Assembly (NCBI GenBank): GCA_015680685.1
Contig: MNCI01002760.1
Span: forward strand, 74,248-138,247
Reading direction: 5' to 3'
Source of the DNA: Gnetum montanum
Taxonomy: Eukaryota > Streptophyta > Gnetopsida > Gnetales > Gnetaceae
Length of the DNA stretch: 64,000 bases
The notes beneath the pieces were generated by a model. The model saw only the letters and a program-made list of their open reading frames with translations. It was not told the origin of the DNA and ran no database searches. The position numbers were made by a program, and so were the translations under genes. The number at the start of each line of letters is the position of its first letter. Within the stretch, counting starts at the first letter, position 1. Positions 55,977 through 64,000 of the stretch are shown here, piece by piece.

Positions 55977-57964
55977 GAAGGCTTTACAGGTAGAGCTGTG
56001 TATTTTGAGCCATCTTTACACTCAAAATTAGGCTTTGGCTGTGGAGATGCCTCAAGGGCATGTGATGTTTCTTGTTGGGTGTTGTTTAAGCTAGTTGTGG
56101 GCTTAGTAGGCACCGTAGATACCATCTTGTTGTTATTTTTCTTCTTGGCCCCTTCAACTATAGCTGCCACTGTCTTTGTTGTAGCTTTGCCCTTGTCTTT
56201 GCTCTTGTTGTGGGCATTTTTGTAGACCACATACACTAGGTCTTTGCTAGCCTTTGCCGCATCTTGAATGCTCTTAATCTAAGCGAAGGCTTGGCTGAGG
56301 GAGTGGTGAGTGAGGTAATACAGTTTGGACTTAATGAATTCATTGACTGCCCCCTTGAAGATTGCCAACGGATGGGCCTCTATGATGGATTCACGGATTT
56401 CATTCAAGGTTGCGCTCCATTGCTATATAAACTTTTGGACTGGCTCAAGCAGATCTTGCTTGACTCCCATAAGCTGATCCAGTGTAACCTCTGGTTTCAG
56501 GTTGTATTTGAAACAAGTCACGAACTGAGTTATTAGGTCTTCCAAGGATGAGATGGAAGAGTGTAGAAGTGCACAATACCAATCTAAAGCTTTATCCATT
56601 AGGGACATAGCAAAGATACGGATGATGGTATGTGGCCATTGTTGTAGTAACAACGACTCTAACCTGAAGGTAACTAAATGGGCGTTGGGATAGCCTTTCC
56701 CATTGTATTTTGTAAAATGGGGGAGTGGAATCCTAGGAGGTAACGACAAAACAAGTATTGCCAGATTGATAGGATCGTCATGGTAAAATCCCATGACCTA
56801 TATTATGTCTGAACCAGTAGCCTTGAGGCGTTTAACCTCCTTAGTAAGGGTTTGAATAAGTTGGAAGGCTTGATCTAGACCCACAAACAAAGAGGTTGGT
56901 TGTGGAATGGCAAGAGGAGCCATGCTGGGTGGTGGGATAGGGGCAGCAACATTACCTGTGAACGATGCAGTCAGAACCGTCCCTACATGCGGTATCACCT
57001 ATGTCATCCACCACCCAGCAGGTGGTGCAGGTGGGGCAAAAATCGTCAATTGTGCCATGGGGTACGCTGTTTGCATGGCCGGAGGCATAGACAATAATCC
57101 TGTGGTGGGGTTTAGTGTCTGTGGGACTAGGTGTTGATGATGGTGAATATGGGACATTCGCATAGGTTTTGTAACGAGGGATGATGTATTTAGAGCCCAC
57201 CACGCAGTAGTGGCGAGTCCTACCGCTAATGATGGTGCCGTAGCAAAAGTTGGGAAGGATGCGGACACTGTGTACAATTACGATGTGGGTACTCTGTGGA
57301 CATACGGTAACGTAGGCGTAGGTACGCGATGAGATGAATAAGCTAACTATGACTATGGAGGAATGGTCTACGAAGGAATACCACCCAGGAGGGTAGCCAG
57401 AGAGAAGAAATGTTGTTGGGATGAGTGCCGGTTACGGTTAGCATTAGATAATTACAAGGGCATAGTGACCATGAACAGCGGATTTACACAAGATGCCATG
57501 CATGGAGGAGCCACAACAAAGTTAGCATGACTGCCTCCCTTGGAATGGGAATCTAGATCATCCTGTCCATCATGTAACGCTTCATCACGAAACAACTCCT
57601 CTCGTTGTTTTGTTGATACCTTGGCCATCAACAGTTGATCCAAGATCCACTGTTGTTGGTCCATCAGGGGTATAGTGGTGTTAGGTGAAGGAACAAATTC
57701 CTTCCCATTGTAGTATATGAACTCATATTCACATTTCTCTTCGAGTTCTTGTGAATACATAGGAAAACTTGCTGCAAGTTTAGTGCAGAGGAAATTGTAA
57801 TGTTCCCTATGCTGAGCATGTCCCTCAGGCTCTTTATTTTGAATCCTGAGGAATCGGCGTAGCTGCACTAGACTGCTTGGTGGCTCGACAACAGGAGGCA
57901 TAACTTGTAGCATCCAGGGGTTTTTGAGGTTAGCGGTGTCAACAGTGATGGTTGATGTAGCCAT
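55977..57964 (-). pseudogene. B gag, N-terminal and capsid part (right of the A insertion)
   Basis: Starts ATG at 57964 (MATSTITVDTANL). Open segments 57964-57452, 57277-56999, 56998-56798, 56794-56423 and 56236-55977 are all in one frame, so only point stops have accumulated over 2 kb. The N-terminal ~170 residues include FLRIQNKEPEGHAQHREHYN and YNGKEFVPSPN. The capsid has FTKYNGKGYPNAHLVTF, LLLQQWPHTIIRIFAMSL, CFKYNLKPEVTLDQLMGVKQ and a basic Lys/Asn-rich end (DKGKATTKTV). It is cut by A after KPSEL and resumes at 37664. Confidence 0.88.
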
Positions 57965-58192
57965 TCTCTATGCATCTAGAGGGTAATGATAACAAGGATA
58001 AAGATCTCAAGGGTAAACACAAGCTAAGGCAAAAGTGGGCTTTCTATCCTACAAGATTCTAGAGGAATCATCGGAGCGACCGATCTATACCACACGATCA
58101 CATAAACAACCATGAAGGTATTACATTTACATCAGTTGACAATGGGTACAGATAGCTTACAAGACTACCTGTGAAATGCAGATCAGAGGTTC
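57965..58192 (-). other. B leader
   Basis: Short untranslated leader of about 230 bp between PBS and gag ATG. It lacks the tandem repeats of the A leader, though GGTCG(A/G)TCnnTCCGA-like words near 58060 resemble one unit. Confidence 0.55.
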
Positions 58193-58211
58193 GGCCCTCC
58201 TTCTAGCGCCA
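58193..58211 (-). promoter_or_regulatory. Primer-binding site of B
   Basis: Minus TGGCGCTAGAAGGAGGGCC, separated from the LTR end (58218) by GTTTTC. Confidence 0.9.
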
Positions 58212-58217
58212 GAAAAC

Positions 58218-59460
58218 TATAACGACGAAAAATGTTAGTTGCTGGAAACACTGAACGAATTTCCGTGTACACAGTTCCAACCCCGAATCCATGCAAGGGA
58301 TGTGCTAGAGAAAAATGAATCTGAGATGCCCTGAATGGTCTTGTCGATCAAACAGGGACTTACTCAATAGTAAATTTTGTTAATGATTAGATCACGAGAT
58401 AACGATTTCAATGTGAGGGTATGATATCGGTTGATGAGAAACAAGATTTGCTTCAAGATCAGATCTTGGAGGCAGTGATAATGATGTAAATGATGCAAAA
58501 CAATTGTAAAATCAATGTAAATAAGATGCAATAAATTGAATTTGGAGAATGTGCAATCACGAGATCTGGGGTTTGAATTATAGACAAATATGTTGAATAC
58601 AATGGTTGCAAGCAGACTTCAATTTAGACGAAGTACATGCCAAGAATAAGAAGCTATTCAGAGATGAAACAAGCAAAGGCCAATCTACCTTGTTCTAGCC
58701 AATCTGGGTGCAAGGGAGTCTGACTTGAAGCAAAGTGTCTACTAACTTGAATTCTTTCACCAAAAGCTTCTCTCTATCACTGTCGATGTTCTTTTGATTG
58801 AAGATTATTTCTTATTTTCTTGCCAAAAATTGCTAAAATTGCCAACAATTGCCAACCTCTTGAGTATTTTCTACTGGGGTATTTATAAGATTAGGGTTAG
58901 GAGAAGAACGTGGTGTAGATGATGTGTGTCTTGGGCCCACAAAATACCATTGACCCAATGTGCTATAGCTGAACCTTGTGGCACTATGCTATGCTACACT
59001 CTAAAGTGTAGTATAGCGTAACCACCCTTTGAGAAGACAACTTACTTGACCTTGTCTCTTGCACTAAATAAACTGTCCCGCAACTACACTATGATACGTT
59101 GGAAAGCATATTGTGGTGTAATCACTACCACCACCTAAATTTCGTTACCTTTGTTGCTATAGATAAGTCAACTACGCTGCTTGCATTACACTACGTTAAG
59201 CTGCATAATGTAACATGGCATAGTATGACAAAAGTTAAGATTTTTGAACATGGCTAATTTGCAAAGCTGAAGTGTTGCCACTGTGCATCCCTTGTTCTAT
59301 TCTACTTTCTGGAGTTTATTACGCTGTGCTGCGTAGCGTAGCATAGCAGGCCCTTAGCCGAAAAAAGGGAACTTGCTGAGATGTGCCACTTGTGGAAATC
59401 CTTTGCCTAAACTTCGAGACTTTGTTGAATCATCGAGGTTTCGAAATTCACGGTGTTTCA
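58218..59460 (-). repeat. 5' LTR of B
   Basis: 1243 bp, minus-strand TGAAACACCGTG...GTTATA. The U3 hairpins seen in the other copy are partly decayed here, for example the 9-bp-arm hairpin near 59087. Confidence 0.95.
58880..58887 (-). promoter_or_regulatory. TATA box in B 5' LTR
   Basis: TATAAATACCCC on the minus strand, conserved at 24265-24272. Confidence 0.7.
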
Positions 59461-59465
59461 CCTAC
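59461..59465. repeat. Target site duplication of B, right copy (CCTAC)
   Basis: Four of five bases match 23599-23603. Confidence 0.75.
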
Positions 59466-60315
59466 TAGAAATTTGAATTGCCTTAGCAATCTAGAGCATG
59501 CTCCAAGTAGCCAACAATGTCTCATCCAAATCATAGTCCTACTAAGGACCATGATGTCTGTGACGATTATAGTGGACCCTCCTTTCATGATGGTGAGGCT
59601 CGCACGATTGGTCACACGTTTCCTCATGTTGTCCCTTCCAAACCTTTTTACCACCATCCTTTTACCCCTTCCTACCTCAATTATGTTTAGAGCCTGAGCT
59701 AGAAGAAGGTGCAAGCGAGTGATAGGATGGAGAAAAAGGAGAGGTATCGCCACCACCCCAGTGTCAATCTCCCCTTCTACCCTAATGATGGCCCCGATCA
59801 TCCTACCCATCCTTGTTATGTGATCCTCCATCCCCTTGAGGATCTTGGTCACTTAGAGGCTTGTTCTGAATGATGGACTAGAAGACCTGTTACCCTAGGG
59901 GAAGTTCAGTCAAATGGGTATCATGAAAGACGAGATCCCCATCGTCCTGTAGACCTTGCGAAAATAAGTAGCTACTGAATTGTTTCCCCTTCTGCTATTC
60001 ATATCTGTCTACCTGCTACTGGTCTCTTGCTTATTGAGCCTCAGTGGGACGATAGTCCCAATAGTCATGGTCCTCCATGACATACTCCACTCCACAGTCC
60101 CAGATGCTCAGTCTGCCCAGATTGTGATACAGCATCATAGGAGCCAACCGATCGGGCTGTAGCACAATGCTACCCTCCATGTCTCACCATCACAGATGCT
60201 CATCCTGATGTAGGATAAATGTGAATTTAGGGACATATTCATCGGGGTGCTTGTATACCACCTAACATTCTTGTGGCACCAGTGGTTCAAATACCTCTCT
60301 CCTGTGAGAAGACAT
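59466..60315 (-). pseudogene. C gag, 5' part (right of the B insertion)
   Basis: ATG at 60315 opens MSSHRREVFEPLVPQEC, then a stop. Readable words follow: YKHPDEYVPKFTFILHQDEHL, DMEGSIVLQPDRLAPMMLYH and WDCGVEYVMEDHDYWDY. Downstream a 134-codon frame (59852-59448) is Met/Ile/Arg-rich, but it is not in the gag frame throughout. F has the homologous region at 9021-9310 and 2990-3464. A matrix/capsid role is inferred from position only; the classical capsid motifs were not recognised here. Confidence 0.6.
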
Positions 60316-60463
60316 GTTGGACGTTAGATGGTCCACGTAATCAATGTACCTTAATATTTACTTTTAATCTGCCTAGCGTGCATAAATTTTTCTATCCTGG
60401 GTCCATTCCAATGACTTGAATGATAATTTCACTAAGGTTAGATGATGCATGTAAGACTAATAG

Positions 60464-60481
60464 TCCCTGGCAATGTCGCCA
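60464..60481 (-). promoter_or_regulatory. Primer-binding site of C
   Basis: Minus TGGCGACATTGCCAGGGA one base after the 5' LTR; Athila-type form. Confidence 0.88.
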
Positions 60482-60482
60482 A

Positions 60483-61394
60483 TGATGAGCGGCTAGGTAC
60501 CCCTACGTCCAACCATATGAATCACGGGCGTTCACATGCGACTTAGTCGAAATCCGTAGACTATAAGCACTTAACATACAATAGACTCTAACCAGTGAAA
60601 CCTTGGGTTAGAACGGTCGTTGTCCCCCTAATCTCACTTGTGAGGTTCTATTTACGATGGTTAAGTGAGACTAAGGATGATGATTTTTATAATTTTTTAC
60701 TTATCTTTTGGTGGCTAATTATCTTGGAAAGTAAGGCTAGAATATTAATTAATCTAAGATTATCTTAATCTAAATCTTAACTATTCCTAACATAAGTATC
60801 TGGTCCCATCTTCCGAGCACTTTCTGAGCATCTCCTAACACTTCTAGGTTACCAGACGTTAAGCGTCACTGGGTTTACCAAGTGTCTGATTTACATTCGA
60901 GATGGTCGTACTTATGGCCTTTACGAACTACGAGTGAGCAATAGCGATTGAAATCATAATAATAGAAATGTAAGTAATTATCAAAGTAATTAGCAAAGCA
61001 TAAACATATTAAACTACTAAATGCATAAAATAGCTAAGTCCAAGTGCTGCAAGGAATTCTTGAATAGTTCATCTTTATTATCATCACATCAATGGGCTCA
61101 GATACATCAACGCTTGAATAAAGAGTCGATCACTTTTCTTACACCTGCTATGGGCACTTGGAAATTATTCTATCTCTTTCAGGAACAAACTACAAGAGCT
61201 TCGCTACAACTAACTAAAAGGTACCTAAATGAGGTGGAAGGCCCTCTTATATATAGGTTGGGATAAGCTCCATGTAAACGAGCACATGTCGACGCATGGA
61301 AGGCTACATCGACGGGCCCGTGTCGATGCGGCAACGTATACGTGGCCCCGTATACGCGGCCTAGTCGACACATCGACTTAATGACACTTCATCA
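60483..61394 (-). repeat. 5' LTR of C
   Basis: 912 bp, same length as the partner at 13019-13930. Minus-strand TATATATAAG at 61246-61255 is the likely TATA box. Palindromic CGACGC/GTCGAC words upstream of it parallel those of E but are less perfect. Confidence 0.95.
61246..61255 (-). promoter_or_regulatory. TATA box in C 5' LTR
   Basis: TATATATAAG on the minus strand about 140 bp from the LTR start, the same spacing as in E and F. Confidence 0.6.
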
Positions 61395-61399
61395 ACTAT
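61395..61399. repeat. Target site duplication of C, right copy (ACTAT)
   Basis: Identical to 13014-13018. Confidence 0.9.
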
Positions 61400-61995
61400 A
61401 ATGGATACTAACATAGTAGATCAAAATCCTATTTATACTAGATCAAGCATCATTTCTAGGATCTTTGTTGATGATCTTTTGGCAAAAATTTGTAGCACAC
61501 TTGCAGCTGAGGGATAACATAGCAACAACAAACCTTTTGTAGTGATAGAATAGGATCTTTTGGAGGCATTTGTAGCCATTACTTAGTGTATATTAGGTAA
61601 AAGATTAGTGCAGATTAAGTATAGAACACACCCTATCATCTACACTAGATTCGAAGGATATTTTTGCATTTCTAGGTTTTAAAGCCTTCTGATCTATATC
61701 TTTTTAACCCATTGTTGCCAATACTTTATAATATTTAATATATAATTTGTAGCATTTTTTTGTTTCACCATATTTTCTTACCCTTCATTCCTGTTTTTGT
61801 GCTACACTTCACATTTACATGTTTTTCTTTGCATTTATTTTACAACACTTGGTAATAGATTTCTTAAGGTTCCTAAGTGATCGACAAAACTGTTTAGGGC
61901 ACTCCAGATCTCTTCCAAGACCCATGGATCTATAAGTTAAACTATTCTACATGGGATCTTTTATTTTTCCAACACCAAAATTTTTTGTTGTTACA
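61400..61995 (+). repeat. LTR K, right part
   Basis: Continuation of 12710-13018. ATCGACAAAACTGTTTAGGG near 61880 parallels TTGACCAGACCGTTCAGGG in the A U5. The end TTTTTTGTTGTTACA parallels the A and B LTR ends (GCTACA, GTTATA). The next bases ATACC would be one copy of its target duplication in D RT. Plus orientation. Confidence 0.6.
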
Positions 61996-62730
61996 ATACC
62001 CAATGTGACCTAAGAAGGCTCTAAGTATTCTTAAATTACTTGGAGCTAGAAGTGTAAAAATTACCTTACCTTTTTCCACATTCATTTTAATTCCTTCTTT
62101 AGAAATTATATGCCTTAAAACTACATCATTTTTTACCATTAAATGGCTCTTTTCCAATTTAATTTTAAGTTTTTTTCTATGAATTAGTCCAAAAGATACT
62201 CTAATCAGTCTAATGTTTGTTCATAAGAATCTCCTTACAAAGAAAAGTCATCCATAAATACTTCAACATATTCCTCTAACATGTTAGAAAAAGTAGATAT
62301 CATAGCCTTTTGTAATATGGTGGATGCATTACAAAGACCAAAAGACATTCTTCTATAAGCAAAGGTATATTATGAGCAAGTAAAATTTGTCTTACATTGG
62401 TCTTCTGGGGCAATGACCACTTGATTGTAGCCACTAAACCCATCCAAAAAGCAATCGTATTTGTGCCCTTCTAATCTTTCTAATATAAGGTCTATGTAAG
62501 GTATAGGAAAATGATTCTTTTTAGTACTTTGATTAAATTCCCTATAGTCCACATGAACCATCCATTTGCCTTCCTTTTTAGGTACCACTATGATAGGACA
62601 AACTCATTCACTATGAGGTATTGGATATATAATACCATCCTTCCAAAGTTTAGAAATTTCATCCTTGATAATTTGTTTGAGAGTTGGATTGATTCTCCTA
62701 GGAGGAATTCTAACTAATTTAATATTTTCT
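61996..62730 (-). pseudogene. D reverse transcriptase, broken
   Basis: Open segment 62588-62370 with VPKKEGKWMVHVDYREFN, HFPIPYIDLILERL and FLDGFSGYNQVVIAPED. A frameshifted SFGLCNAS and VEVFMDDFS (catalytic YxDD-type motif) lie at about 62330-62220, and 62157-62000 has ISKEGIKMNVEKG and LRAFLGHIGY. The last recognisable residue is next to the K junction at 61995. The frame is broken by stops and shifts. Confidence 0.75.
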
Positions 62731-63250
62731 TCTAGGTATATGTGATGTTGATATGTGAGAGGTGAGTTTCCATGATGGAGATCTTCATTACTTCATGCAA
62801 ATGTCCTATATTTTCCTTTTAATATTTCCATTAGTTTATTCTCTTAATCAATTGTTTATTAAGAGTTGATTATTAATGTTTTATTTTCATTGAGAAAAAT
62901 GTATTTAAGTATGTTTGGTAATTCTTTAAGTTGCAAAGAGTTGGTAGTTGGTTTATTTATATTATCTTCAAAAATTTCTAATCCTTTATTTAGGATCTAG
63001 TCCAAGAGATTTTGTTGTTCCTTTGTGGAAGACTCTAAAGGTTCTTCATCAAAATTATTAAGGGCTAAAGTTTTTCTATCTTTTTCCATAGCTAAATTTG
63101 GTATTGAATAAAGCATTCTAGCATTCTTAACATCTTGGTTTAGCCTATTCTCTCTTACCTTATCAAATATATAAGTGTAAAAGTGAGATTAGAAAAAGTT
63201 AATTAAATTTTCCCTAACCTACAATAAATAATAACATTTTTTGTCTCTAG
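62731..63250 (-). pseudogene. D linker between protease and RT
   Basis: Position of the protease-RT connection. AT-rich, no motif, stops in all frames. Confidence 0.4.
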
Positions 63251-63570
63251 TCAAGGTCTTCCTAAGATGATAGGAAAATAATGTGAAATTTTAACTTCCA
63301 ATAAAACAAAATCTACTAAGTATTTTCCTTTTTCTACTTCCACCCTTAAGTCTTTTACTATTCCTATAGGTTGAATAGTTGATCCATCAGCCAAAAAAAT
63401 TAACATATCTACTTCCCTAATGTTTTGCAAGTCTAATAACTTAGTCATTTCATGTGGTATAACACTGATAGTAGCAACTAAATATAATAGGGAAATTGTG
63501 ATTCTTTTGCCATTAATTGCTATAGGAATGGTTGGGACTTTTAGATCATGATACTTTGGAATCTCATTAC
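63251..63570 (-). pseudogene. D aspartic protease, inactive
   Basis: Readable from about 63,560: VPTIPIAINGKRI..SLLYLVATISVIPHEM, then LADGSTIQPIGIVKDLRVEVEKGKYLVDF and FPIILGRP. This is the Athila-type order, but the active-site Asp-Leu-Gly is replaced by Tyr-Leu-Val, so this copy lost catalysis. The 65-codon open segment 63448-63251 covers the C-terminal part. Confidence 0.7.
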
Positions 63571-64000
63571 TCTATATTAATTATGAGAGATTATCTACCA
63601 AATATACTTGTCTCAGTATTTTCTCTTTCTTTTATTTCATGCATGATTCTCTTAAGTATTTTGTAGAAATTAGTGTATCTTCTACAACCTGCTCAAGTGG
63701 AATACATAAGTATAATACCTGAAATAATTTTTCAATATGTGTCTTAGTGGAATGATGGTATTATTCTCTTAGTTAAAGATTATGGTTGAGATGTTGATGG
63801 TTGATTTCTTAATTCCTTCATCACTTATTATATAATTATCCCTTCTTCTACTATATGTATTCTATCTTCCTTATATGATCTCTCTTTTCATTGTACCTCT
63901 TCAACTTGGTCCTTAAAAGTAACCTTCTTATTAGGTTTGGGTTTTATAGTCTTTCCACTTCTTATAGTTATGAAATTTAATTATTGTTTGCTTTTTTTTT
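63571..64000 (-). pseudogene. D gag-protease linker (partial)
   Basis: Lys/Glu/Ile-rich readable words (SGKTIKPKPNKKV, FKDQVEEVQ) near 63,970-63,880 suggest the basic gag end. Stops are frequent; continues beyond the window. Confidence 0.4.

Larger units (their letters stand above)
23604..59460 (-). mobile_element. Element B, Tat-type retrotransposon with antisense gene, interrupted by A
   Basis: Minus strand. LTRs of 1241 and 1243 bp, PBS (58193-58211), PPT (24845-24861) and a near-perfect target duplication. Without A it is about 17.5 kb. Order from its 5' end: LTR, PBS, short leader, gag (57964-55977, then 37664-36551), protease, hairpin repeats, antisense gene (plus strand 30951-35386), hairpin motifs, RT, RNase H, archaeal-type RNase H, integrase, 107-bp higher-order tandem array, 3' UTR, PPT, LTR. 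It is inserted into gag of C. Confidence 0.93.
13019..61394 (-). mobile_element. Element C, Athila-like retrotransposon, complete but interrupted by B (and A)
   Basis: Minus strand. Two 912-bp LTRs, a perfect 5-bp target duplication, a PBS next to the right LTR and a PPT next to the left. Without the B insertion it is about 12.5 kb. Order from its 5' end: LTR, PBS, gag (60315-59466, then 23598-22814), protease, RT, RNase H, integrase, about 1.9 kb spacer, a roughly 950-codon third ORF, PPT, LTR. Gag is split at 23604/59460 by B. A hand count over the first ~245 aligned LTR bases gives 23 differences. Confidence 0.92.
61996..64000 (-). mobile_element. Element D, Athila-like pol fragment
   Basis: Minus-strand protease-to-RT region of an old element, truncated on the left by LTR K and on the right by the window edge. 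More AT-rich and more decayed than C. It appears to be the outermost host of the whole stack. Confidence 0.75.

Overview
The window is plant nuclear DNA, most likely from a seed plant with a large, repeat-rich genome. It consists almost entirely of nested LTR retrotransposons of the Ty3/gypsy superfamily, in two groups. The first group (called A, B, G and K here) has Tat-lineage features: a second, archaeal-type RNase H after the reverse transcriptase RNase H, a primer-binding site beginning TGGC(A/G)CTAG, and LTRs beginning TGAAACACC. The second group (C, D, E, F, H) is Athila-like: a DLG-type protease, a TGGCnnnnTTGcCAGGGA-type primer-binding site, and LTRs of the form TGATGA...TCATCA. I see no intact host gene, tRNA, rRNA or CRISPR array. 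Every long reading frame carries stops or frameshifts, so all coding features are called pseudogenes. Two assembly gaps occur (6059-6243 and 17234-17257).

Layout: the left 13 kb is a broken stack. Position 1-2508 is the 3' end of plus-strand element G. It sits in minus-strand element F (2509-10379), which also contains the gag-only element E (3465-9020). F lies in element H (10380-12709), and H lies in LTR K (12710-13018, resuming at 61400-61995). Element C (minus, 13019-61394, 912-bp LTRs, target duplication ACTAT) is inserted in K. C is split in its gag by element B (minus, 23604-59460, LTRs of about 1.24 kb, duplication (T/C)CTAC). B is split in its gag by element A (plus, 37670-55971, LTRs of about 1.69 kb, perfect duplication GTTCT). 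To the right of K lies pol of an older Athila-like element D (61996-64000), whose left part must lie outside the window. The relative ages are therefore D > K > C > B > A.

Genes in the elements: A and B share the order LTR, PBS, gag, protease, ANTISENSE GENE, RT, RNase H, archaeal-type RNase H, integrase, hairpin tandem repeats, PPT, LTR. The antisense gene is the most striking content. It is about 4.3-4.4 kb, apparently has about eight exons with conventional splice sites, and is found at the same place in two elements with different LTRs (44409-48702 minus in A; 30951-35386 plus in B). Its second exon resembles the fold of FCP1/SCP-like HAD phosphatases with the catalytic positions changed. 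An unrecognised domain, an acidic linker, a coiled coil and an acidic tail follow.

Other unexplained structure includes short tandem repeats that form covarying 4-5-bp stems around a 6-nt loop, placed at several gene boundaries of the Tat-type elements. There is an inverted copy of the LTR terminus that puts the polypurine tract into a hairpin loop, clusters of GTAGC/GCTAC-type hairpins in U3, and a roughly 950-codon third ORF in C preceded by a candidate splice acceptor.
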